Assembly: GCF_051859025.1 (NCBI RefSeq)
Contig: NZ_JBHYGL010000016.1
Span: 1 to 64,000 of the forward strand
Direction of reading: 5' to 3'
DNA length: 64,000 nucleotides
Source: Falsiroseomonas sp051859025
GTDB taxonomy: Bacteria > Pseudomonadota > Alphaproteobacteria > Acetobacterales > Acetobacteraceae
A program made the position numbers and the translations under genes. Below are positions 19,587 through 27,661 of the stretch, piece after piece (position 1 is the stretch's first letter; each line of letters begins with the position of its first letter). The notes beneath the pieces were generated by a model. It was given only the letters and a program-made list of their open reading frames with translations. It did no database searches and was not told where the DNA came from.

Positions 19587-20756
19587 ATGATCCCTGAACG
19601 CACCTACCGCCTTCTCCTCAACCGCCGCCATGGCACGCCGGGCGTCGTCGTGCTGCCGGATGGCGGTTTCCGGCGGGCGCGCGCCGAAATCGCGTCCTGG
19701 GACGGCTATGCGCCCACGCCGCTGCTGGCGCTGGAGGATGTGGCGAAGGCGGCGCGGGTGGCGTCGGTGCAGTGGAAGGATGAGGGACCGCGATTCGGGC
19801 TGGGCAGCTTCAAGGCGCTCGGCGGCGCCTATGCGGTGCTGCGGCTGCTGGTGACGGAACTGGCGCGGCGCGGCGTGACGAATGCCGCGACCTCCGCCGA
19901 ACTGGCGGAGGGCGCGCACAAGGAGGCGACGCAGGGCATCACCGTGACCTGCGCCACCGATGGCAACCATGGCCGATCCGTCGCCTGGGGCGCGCAGCGC
20001 TTCGGCTGCCGCTGCGTGATCTTCGTGCATGAGACCGTGAGCCAGGGGCGGCGGGACGCGATCGCCAAGTACGGTGCGGAAATCCGGGTGGTGCCCGGCA
20101 CCTATGACGATGCGGTGCGCGCGGCGGCGCAGACGGCGGAAAAGGAGGCCTGGTTCGTCGTCTCCGACACCTCCTACGAAGGCTATACGGAGGTGCCGCG
20201 GGACGTGATGCAGGGCTACCGCGTCATGGCCGATGAGGCCGCGGAGCAATGGACCGGCGAGGCGCCCACCCATGTCTTCATCCAGGGCGGCGTCGGCGGC
20301 CTGGCCGCGGCGGTGACGATCCAGGTCCGCGCCCGCTACGGCGCCGGGCCCAAGGTGATCGTGGCGGAACCGGAAAAGGCCGCCTGCCTGCTGGCGAGCG
20401 CCGAGGCCGGGGAGGCGGTTTCCGTCCCCGGCGACCTGGATACGCTGATGGCCGGCCTCGCCTGCGGGGAGCCGAGCCTGCTGGCCTGGCAGGAGCTGGA
20501 GCGCGGCGCCTTCGCCTTCATGGCCGTGCCGGATGAGAGCGCTGTGGATTGCATGAAGCTGCTGGCCCGCCGGAAGCCCGGGGTGGTGGCGGGGGAAAGT
20601 GCCGTGGCCGGGCTGGCGGCGCTGCTGCTGGCGGCGGCCGATCCGATGTCCCGCGCCATCCTGGGCCTGGACGCGCAGAGCCGGGTGCTGCTGTTCGGGA
20701 CGGAGGGGGCGACGGACCCTGAACTCTATGAGAGCCTGACCCGACTGGACGATTGA
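19587..20756 (+). CDS. dpaL: Diaminopropionate ammonia-lyase
   Basis: The 389-residue fold-type II PLP enzyme breaks 2,3-diaminopropionate into pyruvate and ammonia. The PLP lysine is in LGSFKALGGAYAV; other marks are WDGYAPTPLLALEDVA, TCATDGNHGRSVAWGAQRFG, VSDTSYEGYTEVPRDVMQGY, and IQGGVGGLAAAV. Length is close to that of E. coli DpaL (398). It is divergent from the DenD-like gene and followed by two Bug receptor genes in the same direction, suggesting that the receptors deliver an amino acid or carboxylate that feeds the pathway. Confidence 0.92.
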   Translation: MIPERTYRLLLNRRHGTPGVVVLPDGGFRRARAEIASWDGYAPTPLLALEDVAKAARVASVQWKDEGPRFGLGSFKALGGAYAVLRLLVTELARRGVTNAATSAELAEGAHKEATQGITVTCATDGNHGRSVAWGAQRFGCRCVIFVHETVSQGRRDAIAKYGAEIRVVPGTYDDAVRAAAQTAEKEAWFVVSDTSYEGYTEVPRDVMQGYRVMADEAAEQWTGEAPTHVFIQGGVGGLAAAVTIQVRARYGAGPKVIVAEPEKAACLLASAEAGEAVSVPGDLDTLMAGLACGEPSLLAWQELERGAFAFMAVPDESAVDCMKLLARRKPGVVAGESAVAGLAALLLAAADPMSRAILGLDAQSRVLLFGTEGATDPELYESLTRLDD

Positions 20757-20771
20757 CCCGGAAGGTCCGGG
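20757..20771 (+). other. Small inverted repeat after dpaL
   Basis: CCCGGA and TCCGGG flank a three-base loop immediately after the dpaL stop. No T-run follows, so it is at most a weak terminator or stabilising hairpin. Confidence 0.35.
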
Positions 20772-20837
20772 ACGGCAGAGGCACGGAACCCGCGCGGTGC
20801 TGACGCGCTGGCGGGGCACGTTCTGGAGAATCGTCCC

Positions 20838-21839
20838 ATGCTTCGACGCCACCTGCTGGGCGCCGGCGCTGCCGCGCTGGCCGCCCCCCTCGCTTCCACC
20901 CTGGCCTTCCCCTTTGCCTCCCCTGCCCTGGCGCAGGGCGCTTGGCCGAACCAGCCCATCCGCCTGGTGGTACCCTTCGCGGCCGGCGGGCCGACCGACA
21001 TCCCCGCCAGGCTCTTCGCGGAGGAGATCAGCAAGGCGCTGCCGCAGCGCGTGATCGTGGAAAACCGCACCGGCGCGGGCGTGGTGGTCGGCACGGACGT
21101 GGTCGCCAAGGCGCCGAAGGACGGGCAGACGCTGCTCTACACCACCGTTGCCCATGCCTCCCTGCGCCCGCTGTTCCCGCGCCTGCCCTTCGACCCGCAG
21201 GCGGACCTGGTGCCGGTGGCGCTGGTGGGCGTGATCCCCATGATCGTCACCGTGGGCAAGGATTTCCCGGCGCGGACGCTGCAGGAATTGCAGCAGCGCG
21301 GCCGGGCTGAGCGCGGCGGGATCGACTACGCTTCCTCCGGCAATGGCGGCGCGCTGCATCTGGCGACGGAATTGCTGCTGCGGCAGATGGGCGTGCGGGG
21401 CAACCACATCCCCTATCGCGGCACCGCCGCCGCCATGCCCGATGTGCTGAACGGCACCATCCCGCTGATCGTCGATGTCGCGACCTCCGCCGTGCCCTAT
21501 GTCCAGCGGGGCGAGACGCGCGGCCTGGCGGTGATGGACAGCCGGCGCCTGCCCCAGCTGCCCGACGTGCCGACCACGGCGGAGGCCGGGTTCCCGGGGC
21601 TTGAGGCCTATACCTGGCACATGGTCATGGCGCCGGCCGGCACGCCGGAGCCGGTGATCCAGGCGGTGAACCAGGCCTTCAACCGCGTGGCCGCCGAAGC
21701 CGCCGTGCAGCGGCGGCTGTCGGACCTGGCGATGCGGCTGGTCAGCGACAGCACGCCCGCTTCCGCCGCCGACTGGCTGCGGCGGGAGACGGTGAAGTGG
21801 GAAGGCCTGATCCGGGAGGCGAATATCCGCGTGGATTGA
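20838..21839 (+). CDS. Bug/TctC family periplasmic receptor (tandem copy 1)
   Basis: The 333-residue protein has a signal peptide (LLGAGAAALAAPLASTLAF to ALAQG) and the Bug core WPNQPIRLVVPFAAGGPTDI, VIVENRTGAGVVVGTDVVA, KDGQTLLYTTVAHA and EAYTWHMVMAPAGTPEPV. The binding loops between strand 1 and helix 1 and around VVVGTD are intact. It is closely similar to the next gene over its whole length, so the pair arose by duplication. No transporter membrane subunits accompany it. It follows dpaL by 81 bases and may share its transcript. Confidence 0.92.
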   Translation: MLRRHLLGAGAAALAAPLASTLAFPFASPALAQGAWPNQPIRLVVPFAAGGPTDIPARLFAEEISKALPQRVIVENRTGAGVVVGTDVVAKAPKDGQTLLYTTVAHASLRPLFPRLPFDPQADLVPVALVGVIPMIVTVGKDFPARTLQELQQRGRAERGGIDYASSGNGGALHLATELLLRQMGVRGNHIPYRGTAAAMPDVLNGTIPLIVDVATSAVPYVQRGETRGLAVMDSRRLPQLPDVPTTAEAGFPGLEAYTWHMVMAPAGTPEPVIQAVNQAFNRVAAEAAVQRRLSDLAMRLVSDSTPASAADWLRRETVKWEGLIREANIRVD

Positions 21840-21850
21840 CCCGCGCCGGG

Positions 21851-21885
21851 CCGCCGATGTCCCGCGCGACGGGACATCGGCGGTT
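21851..21885 (+). terminator. Hairpin between the tandem Bug genes
   Basis: Bases 21851-21864 (CCGCCGATGTCCCG) and 21870-21883 are perfect complements around a five-base loop, followed by only TT. The 14-pair stem just after a stop codon suggests termination or 3' end protection of the upstream message. Confidence 0.6.
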
Positions 21886-21966
21886 GCCGCGCGCGCCAAG
21901 TCTCCCCATCATTGGTCCAGTCCAGGACTGAAACGGCCACCACAAGGCCCAAGGGAGACTTCGTCG

Positions 21967-22965
21967 ATGACCATCGCGACCATTCGCCGCCGCCATCTGC
22001 TGGCCCTTTCCGCGCTGGCCGCCCCGGCGATCGGCGCCGGCAGCGCGCGGGCGCAGGGCGCAGCCTGGCCGAACCAGCCGATCCGCATGGTGGTGCCCTT
22101 CGCCGCCGGCGGGCCGACCGACGTGCCCGCCCGCCTGCTGGCGGAGGAGATGTCGAAGCAGTTGCCGCAGCGCGTGGTGGTGGAAAACCGCACGGGCTCC
22201 GGCGTGGTGGTCGGCACGGATGCCGTCGCCAAGGGGCCGCAGGACGGCCACACGCTGCTCTACACCACCGTCGCCCATGCCGTGACGCGGGCGATGTTCC
22301 CGCGCCTGCCCTTCGACCCGATCGCCGATTTCACGCCGGTGTCGCTGGTGGGCCAGGTGCCGGTGATCCTGCTGGTGCACAACAGCTTCCCCGCCACCAA
22401 TCTGCGCGAATTCATCGAGGTGATCCGCGCCAATCCCGGGAAGTATGACTACGCTTCCTCCGGCAATGGCGGCGCGGTGCATCTGGCGACGGAACTGTTC
22501 ATGCACGCCGCCGGCGGGCTGCGGGTGAACCACGTGCCCTTCCGCGGTTCCTCCGCCGCCATGCCGGACGTCCTGTCCGGCCGCATCCCGATGATCTTCG
22601 ACATCGCCGCCTCCGCCCTGCCCTATGCGCGGTCGGGCGAGTTGCGGGCGCTCGGCATCAGCACGCGGCAGCGTTCGCCGCTGGCGCCCAACATCCCGAC
22701 GATGATCGAGCAGGGGGTCGCGGGGTATGAGGCCTATACCTGGCACATGGTGATGGTGCGCAGCGGCACCCCGGCGCCGGTGGTGGATGCCATCAGCCGC
22801 GCGGTGGCGCAGGCCGTCGCGGTGCCGACGGTGCAGACACGGCTGACGGAACTGGCCATGCAGCTTGTGCCGGAAAGCACGCCCGCCTCCGCCGCGGCCT
22901 ATCTGCGCAGCGAGATCGCGGTGTGGGAGCCGCTGGTGCGCGCGGCGAACATCACGGCGAACTGA
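21967..22965 (+). CDS. Bug/TctC family periplasmic receptor (tandem copy 2)
   Basis: The 332-residue protein starts at ATG 21967 with AAGGGAG at 21951-21957. The signal peptide runs to GSARAQG. The mature part repeats the pattern of copy 1 (WPNQPIRMVVPFAAGGPTDV, VVVENRTGSGVVVGTDAVA, DGHTLLYTTVAHA, EAYTWHMVMVRSGTPAPV). Different residues in the helix after HAVTRAMFPRL and in the hinge suggest altered specificity, but the ligand is not known. Its last 14 bases overlap the convergent LysR gene, so the two may be co-regulated. Confidence 0.92.
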   Translation: MTIATIRRRHLLALSALAAPAIGAGSARAQGAAWPNQPIRMVVPFAAGGPTDVPARLLAEEMSKQLPQRVVVENRTGSGVVVGTDAVAKGPQDGHTLLYTTVAHAVTRAMFPRLPFDPIADFTPVSLVGQVPVILLVHNSFPATNLREFIEVIRANPGKYDYASSGNGGAVHLATELFMHAAGGLRVNHVPFRGSSAAMPDVLSGRIPMIFDIAASALPYARSGELRALGISTRQRSPLAPNIPTMIEQGVAGYEAYTWHMVMVRSGTPAPVVDAISRAVAQAVAVPTVQTRLTELAMQLVPESTPASAAAYLRSEIAVWEPLVRAANITAN

Positions 22966-23881
22966 GGGCCGCGGCCCCGGGGGCGGTGCCCAGCATCGCC
23001 CCCAGTTCTTCCGCGAGCAGGTCGAAGACCACGCGGATGCGCCGGCTGGTGTGCAATTCGCGGTGCGTCGCCAGCCAGACCGGAAAGACGATCGGCGCGG
23101 CATCGGGCAGCACGCGCCGCACCGCCGGTTCGGCATCGCCCACCGCTTCGGTCATGAAGCCGATCCCGGCGCCCTGCCTGACCAGCGCCCAATGGACCAG
23201 GTAGCTGTCCACCACGACCGGGATTTGGCGGCGCGACAGGTTGATGCCGAAGGCCCGCAGGCCGTCGATGAAATCATCCGGGTCCCCGAAGCCGACGAAA
23301 TCGGCGGCGGCGAGGTCCGCCAGGCTGGCCGGCCGGCCCAGGCGCTCGATCACGGCGGGGGTGGCGTAGGGGCGACCCCGATCCTCCCCTACCTTTCGCA
23401 CGATGAGGTCGCCGTCGCGGGACGCGGCGTTGCGGATGGCGATATCCGCTTCCCGCCGCAGTAGATCCGCGGTTCGGTTGGTCGCCAGGATTTCCACCGT
23501 GATGCCGGGATGGGCCGCGCGCAGCCGGGCGACCAGGGGCGGCAGCATATGCGCGGCGCAGGCTTCGGTGGCGGTGATGCGGACCGCGCCCTCGATCGCC
23601 TGCGACCGCCCGGTGGCCACCAGCGCCAGCCGGGCAGCGGCTTCCGCCATCGGGCGAACATGGTCCAGCAGGTCCCGCCCCGTCGGCGTCAGCACCAAGC
23701 CCCGGCCTGCCCGTTCGAACAGCACGACGCCGAGTTCGCCCTCCAGCGCCGTGACCTGGCGGCCGAGCGTGGGCTGGGTGAGGCCGAGCTGGCGGGCAGC
23801 GGCGGAGAGCGATCCGGCCTCCGCCGTGACGAGGAAGCCGCGGAGGTGGTTCCAATCAAGGCGGGCGGCGTGGAAATCCAT
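22952..23881 (-). CDS. LysR family transcriptional regulator
   Basis: The 309-residue regulator has the N-terminal winged HTH (LRGFLVTAEAGSLSAAARQL, LTQPTLGRQVTALEGELGVV) and a C-terminal effector-binding domain (VRITATEACAAHMLPPLVAR, HPGITVEILATNRTADLLRR). The architecture matches the group that regulates divergent oxidoreductase or catabolic genes. It reads away from the oxidoreductase gene at 23974, with 92 bases between the starts that contain an inverted repeat. It could control that gene, the receptor it meets convergently, or both. Confidence 0.93.
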   Translation of the reverse strand: MDFHAARLDWNHLRGFLVTAEAGSLSAAARQLGLTQPTLGRQVTALEGELGVVLFERAGRGLVLTPTGRDLLDHVRPMAEAAARLALVATGRSQAIEGAVRITATEACAAHMLPPLVARLRAAHPGITVEILATNRTADLLRREADIAIRNAASRDGDLIVRKVGEDRGRPYATPAVIERLGRPASLADLAAADFVGFGDPDDFIDGLRAFGINLSRRQIPVVVDSYLVHWALVRQGAGIGFMTEAVGDAEPAVRRVLPDAAPIVFPVWLATHRELHTSRRIRVVFDLLAEELGAMLGTAPGAAALSSP

Positions 23882-23894
23882 GCATTCTTGTATG

Positions 23895-23911
23895 GCAACC
23901 AGGCGGGTTGC
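23895..23911. promoter_or_regulatory. Inverted repeat, candidate LysR operator
   Basis: GCAACC (23895-23900) and GGTTGC (23906-23911) are exact reverse complements with a five-base spacer, in the divergent gap between the LysR gene and the oxidoreductase gene. Size and position fit a LysR autoregulatory site; binding is not shown. Confidence 0.4.
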
Positions 23912-23973
23912 GACAATTCCCCCTTGCTGTGTGCATGGTTAGACCCGGGCCTTCCCTGACGAAGGAGGCGCCG

Positions 23974-24957
23974 ATGCGTGCCGTGACCTGCCGCCGCTAC
24001 GGCCCGCCCGATGTCCTGCGGATCGAGGACCTGCCGCGCCCGGTCCCCGCCGCGCGGGAATTGCGGGTGCGCGTGGCGGCGACGACCGTGACCTCCGGCG
24101 ATGCGCGGATCCGGGGGTTCCGCTGCCCCGCCATCTTCTGGCTGCCGATGCGGCTGGTGCTCGGGTTGCGGGGGCCGCGGCGGCCGGTGACGGGCATGGA
24201 GTTCGCCGGGGTGGTGGACGCGGTGGGCGATGCGGTGACGCGGTTCAGCCCCGGGGACCGTGTCTTCGGCCTGGCGGCGGCGGGCGCCCATGCCGAATGG
24301 CTGGTGGTGGCGGAGGATTCCGCCGTGGCGCCAGCACCGGCCGGGCTATCCGACTTCGAGGCCGCGGCGCTGCCCTTCGGTGGCCTCTCCGCCCTGATCT
24401 TCCTGCGGGACGTCGCCAAGGTGAAGCAGGGAGAGCGGGTGCTGGTGATCGGCGCGGCCGGGGCGGTCGGCGCCAGTGCCGTCCAGCTCGCCCGTCATCT
24501 GGGTGCGGAGGTCGCTGCTGTCTGCGGTGCGGGCAATATCAACCTGGTCCGGTCGCTCGGCGCCACGGTCGCGCATGATCGCGCGGCCTGGGATTCCGGC
24601 CAGGAGGAGGGGCGATACGATGTGATCCTGGACGCGGCCGGCGCGGCCGGTCCCGCCAGCGTCCGGCGGGCGCTGGCCCCGCGCGGCCGGCATGTGCTGC
24701 TGTCCTTCGGCGTGGCCGGGATGGCCTGGATGATGCTGACGGCGCTGTGGCCGGGCCGGCGCGTGATCTGCGGCTTCGCCGGTGGCGGTGCGGCGGATCT
24801 GCGCTTCCTGCGGGACCTGGCGGAGGCCGGGACGCTGCTTCCCGTCATCGACCGCGTGCTGCCGCTGGAGGCGGTGGTGGAGGCGCATCGCCATGTCGAT
24901 TCAGGGCGCAAACGCGGGGCGCTGGTGCTGACGGTTGGCGCGGGTCGGCCTGCCTAG
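23974..24957 (+). CDS. Zinc-independent alcohol dehydrogenase/quinone oxidoreductase family protein
   Basis: The 327-residue MDR protein starts at ATG 23974 with an excellent AAGGAGG at 23962-23968. It shows the GroES-like N-terminal part (YGPPDVLRIEDLPRPVPA, GMEFAGVVDAVGDAVTRFSPGDRVFG) and the NADPH-binding LVIGAAGAVGASAVQLARHLG. It lacks the Cys/His set of zinc alcohol dehydrogenases, so reduction of quinones or activated alkenes is likely. It is divergent from the LysR gene. Its stop overlaps the convergent receptor gene by four bases. Confidence 0.88.
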   Translation: MRAVTCRRYGPPDVLRIEDLPRPVPAARELRVRVAATTVTSGDARIRGFRCPAIFWLPMRLVLGLRGPRRPVTGMEFAGVVDAVGDAVTRFSPGDRVFGLAAAGAHAEWLVVAEDSAVAPAPAGLSDFEAAALPFGGLSALIFLRDVAKVKQGERVLVIGAAGAVGASAVQLARHLGAEVAAVCGAGNINLVRSLGATVAHDRAAWDSGQEEGRYDVILDAAGAAGPASVRRALAPRGRHVLLSFGVAGMAWMMLTALWPGRRVICGFAGGGAADLRFLRDLAEAGTLLPVIDRVLPLEAVVEAHRHVDSGRKRGALVLTVGAGRPA

Positions 24958-26207
24958 CCACCCAGCCGCGGCAGGGCATCCGCCACCGCCGCGGCGGCGG
25001 GGCCGATGGCGACCTGGCGCAGGCCGCCGGTGGGTGCGGCCTGCCACTGGCAGAGGATGGGCGCGGCGCGCAGGTTCTGGCCGCGGTCATCGAAGCGGAC
25101 GCCCCAGCCCGCGGGCGTCGTGCCCTCCGCCAGGTCGGTCGCCTGCACGGCGGCCCGGATGCGGTCGCGCTCCGTCGATCCGGCACGGTGCAGGGCATCG
25201 AGCGCGACGCGGGCGCCGGCATAGGCGGCCAGGCCGTGGGCGGAGCGCGGCTCCGCGCCGTAGCGACGGAGGTAGAGGTCGGGGAAGGCGCGGGCGCCGG
25301 GGGCGATGCGCTCATTCACCTCGAAGGGCGTCCAATCCGCGCTCATCGTGCCGAGCATGTCGTCGCCGATGCTGCGCGCGCTTTCCGTCAGGCCGTAGCC
25401 GCCCGCCGTGCCGATCACCATGCTGGGGCGCCAGCTTGCATCGCGCAGCGCGCGGAACAGCGCGACCTCATCCCCCGGCGCGCCGCAATGCAGCACCACC
25501 TGCGCCGCCTGTCCCCGCAGGCGGTTGACCACGGCGGTCAGGTCCGCGGGGCGGGGCGCATAGGCCACGCGCTCCACCAGCGTCAGCGACCGCACGCGGA
25601 TCAGCGCTTCCTGCGCCGCGCCGACGCTCTGCCCGCCAGCGGCTTCCTCATGCAGGATCGCGAGCCTGAGGGCATCGGGGGCGACGCCGAGGGAGGGCGC
25701 GACGATGCCGGTGACGGCGTCGATCGAGGTGGCGGCGAAATCGGCGGCGCGGGGGGAGAGGCGGAAGATCCAGCGGAAGCCGCGCTCCGTCACCGCATCG
25801 GCCAGGGCGCCGAGTTCGAAATAGGGAATGCCGGCGAGTTCGGCGACCTGGCTGGCGGGAAGCGCGATGGGCGTGGCGAAGCTGCCGAGGAAGGCCGCCA
25901 CGCGATCCGTGCCCTGGGACAGGCGCCGCGCTTCATGGGAAGCCGCCGCTTCATCCGGCGCATCGGCGCGGACCAGGCGGATGGCGCGGCCCGCGATGCC
26001 GCCCGCGGCGTTGCGTTCCTCCACCGCGAGTTCGACGCCGCGGAAGCATTCATCGCCGAGCAGGCCGGAGGGGCCGGAGAGCGGGAAGATGGCGCCGAGG
26101 CGGATTTCCTGCGCCGGCGCCTGCGCATGGCCGGACCTGGCCGTCCCTGCCGCACCCCATGCCGCACCGGCCAGCCCGACAAAGGCCCGGCGGCCGATAC
26201 CCTGCAT
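24954..26207 (-). CDS. Branched-chain amino acid-type ABC receptor (orphan)
   Basis: The 417-residue protein starts at ATG 26207 with a signal peptide (RRAFVGLAGAAWGAAGTARSG, 21 positions) and the Peripla_BP_6 core IRLGAIFPLSGPSGLLGDE, GVELAVEERNAAGGIAG, VAAFLGSFATPIALPASQ and YAGARVALDALHRAG. Relatives such as LivJ or the urea-type receptor bind amino acids, amides or aromatic acids. No livHMGF genes accompany it. The frame is open further upstream, but only the 26207 start gives a sensible signal peptide. It is divergent from the next oxidoreductase across 218 bases holding several inverted repeats. Confidence 0.88.
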   Translation of the reverse strand: MQGIGRRAFVGLAGAAWGAAGTARSGHAQAPAQEIRLGAIFPLSGPSGLLGDECFRGVELAVEERNAAGGIAGRAIRLVRADAPDEAAASHEARRLSQGTDRVAAFLGSFATPIALPASQVAELAGIPYFELGALADAVTERGFRWIFRLSPRAADFAATSIDAVTGIVAPSLGVAPDALRLAILHEEAAGGQSVGAAQEALIRVRSLTLVERVAYAPRPADLTAVVNRLRGQAAQVVLHCGAPGDEVALFRALRDASWRPSMVIGTAGGYGLTESARSIGDDMLGTMSADWTPFEVNERIAPGARAFPDLYLRRYGAEPRSAHGLAAYAGARVALDALHRAGSTERDRIRAAVQATDLAEGTTPAGWGVRFDDRGQNLRAAPILCQWQAAPTGGLRQVAIGPAAAAVADALPRLGG

Positions 26208-26252
26208 GCTGCTCAAATCCCCACGGCCTCCGGGGGCAGGTTCCCATGGGGC

Positions 26253-26331
26253 GGCTTGCGCGCGCAAGCCCAGGCACGCGCCAGCAGCTGCAAATCGTCC
26301 CAGAACGCGGGACGATGCACAAAGCTGTGCA
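26253..26331. promoter_or_regulatory. Cluster of three inverted repeats in a divergent intergenic region
   Basis: Within 80 bases there are a perfect 18-bp palindrome (GGCTTGCGCGCGCAAGCC, 26253-26270), TCGTCCC/GGGACGA with a seven-base spacer (26295-26315), and, directly abutting, TGCACA/TGTGCA with a four-base spacer (26316-26331). They lie between the divergent receptor and quinone oxidoreductase genes, so they may be binding sites for one or more regulators or RNA hairpins in a leader. Confidence 0.5.
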
Positions 26332-26425
26332 ATCGCGGCGGGCCTTGACGCTGCGCCGTGCCGCATGGTCCCTCATCGCGCCAGGATCGGGCGTAGAATG
26401 CCCCAGACCCACGAAGGAGCCGTGC

Positions 26426-27430
26426 ATGCCGGACCTGCCCGCGGAGATGCTGCTGATCGACCATGGAGCAGGCGGCGGGCCGGAGGTTCTGGTGCCCGCG
26501 CGCGGGCCCGTGCCGGCGCCGCGGGCGGATGAGGTGCTGATCCGCACCCAGGCGGTGGGCGTGAACCGGCCGGACGTGGCGCAGCGCAGCGGCAGCTATC
26601 CGCCGCCGCCGGGCGCGAGCCCTGTGATCGGGCTGGAATGCGCCGGGGAGGTCGTGGCCGTCGGCGCCGGCGTGACGCGCTGGAAGGTCGGCGACCGGGT
26701 CTGCGCGCTGACCAATGGCGGTGCCTACGCCGAATATGCGGCGGCGCCGGAAGCGCAGACGCTGCCCTGGCCCCGCGGCTATGACGCGCTGCGCGCGGCC
26801 GCGTTGCCGGAAACCTATTTCACCGTCTGGGCCAACCTGTTCGGCCATGGCCGCCTGCAGGCCGGCGAAAGCGTGCTGATCCATGGCGGCACCAGCGGCA
26901 TCGGCGTGACGGCGATCCAACTCGCGAAGACCTTCGGCGCGACGGTCTTCACGACGGCGGGCAGTGCCGCGAAGGTCGCGGCGTGCCGGGAGATCGGCGC
27001 GGACCACGCCATCGACTACCGGTCGGAGGATTTCGCCGAGGTCGTCAAGCAGGCGACGGGCGGCAAGGGTGTCGACGTCGTGCTCGACATGGTGGGCGCG
27101 CCCTATTTCGCGAAGAACATCCGCTGTCTGAAGCTGGATGGGCGGCTGGTGATGATCGCCTTCCTCAACGGGCATGTCGCGGAGAATGCCGATCTGCGCC
27201 CCATCATGGTGAAGCGCCTGACGGTGACGGGCAGCACGATGCGGCCGCGCACGACGGCGGAAAAGGGCGTGATCGCGCAGGCGCTGGAGGCGAAGGTCTG
27301 GCCGCTGCTGGAAGCCGGCCAGGCCGGGCCGCGCATCCACGCGACCTTCCCTCTGGCGCGCGCCGCGGAAGCGCATGCGCTGATGGAAAGCAGCACGCAT
27401 GTCGGCAAGATCATGCTGACCGTCGGCTGA
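26426..27430 (+). CDS. NAD(P)H-quinone oxidoreductase, PIG3 family
   Basis: The 334-residue MDR protein starts at ATG 26426 with AAGGAG at 26414-26419. Marks are VGVNRPDVAQRSGSYPPPPG, GLECAGEVVAVGAGVTRWK, LPETYFTVWANLFGHGRLQ, LIHGGTSGIGVTAIQLAK and STMRPRTTAEKG, all typical of PIG3/QOR proteins that reduce quinones using NADPH. No zinc ligands are present. It is the first gene of a unit with a small membrane protein that begins in the stop codon of this gene. It is distinct in sequence from the MDR protein at 23974. Confidence 0.92.
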   Translation: MPDLPAEMLLIDHGAGGGPEVLVPARGPVPAPRADEVLIRTQAVGVNRPDVAQRSGSYPPPPGASPVIGLECAGEVVAVGAGVTRWKVGDRVCALTNGGAYAEYAAAPEAQTLPWPRGYDALRAAALPETYFTVWANLFGHGRLQAGESVLIHGGTSGIGVTAIQLAKTFGATVFTTAGSAAKVAACREIGADHAIDYRSEDFAEVVKQATGGKGVDVVLDMVGAPYFAKNIRCLKLDGRLVMIAFLNGHVAENADLRPIMVKRLTVTGSTMRPRTTAEKGVIAQALEAKVWPLLEAGQAGPRIHATFPLARAAEAHALMESSTHVGKIMLTVG

Positions 27431-27624
27431 TGCATTGGGCGCTGCTGGTGGTGGGCGTGGCGATGCTGGCGTTCAGCGTCATGCTGCGGGGCCGCGCGGC
27501 GCGGGGCGGTGCCCAGGGGCTGGCGGTGCTGCTGGTGGCGACCGGCGTGATCATGGCCTTCCGCCGCCCGGGCAGCGCCATCCACATGCCGGGCTGGGGC
27601 CCGCGGCAATGGACCCAGCCGTGA
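27430..27624 (+). CDS. Small membrane protein, 64 residues
   Basis: The ATG at 27430 shares its A with the TGA of the oxidoreductase gene (TGATG), so translation is probably coupled. The product has two hydrophobic helices (WALLVVGVAMLAFSVML and GLAVLLVATGVIMAF) with an Arg-rich turn between them (RGRAARGG) and a short polar tail. I do not recognise a family. Its exact junction with the preceding cistron and good hydrophobic periodicity support it as a real gene; the frame also continues upstream but there it is antisense in character to the oxidoreductase. Confidence 0.65.
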   Translation: MHWALLVVGVAMLAFSVMLRGRAARGGAQGLAVLLVATGVIMAFRRPGSAIHMPGWGPRQWTQP

Positions 27625-27661
27625 CGATGGGTTCGAGGACGATTGGTTCGGAGACACCGGC

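Noticed and set aside
19416..21899. An 827-codon minus-strand frame across dpaL and a Bug gene
   Set aside because: Both sense genes are strongly supported, and the antisense product shows no motif or start signal.
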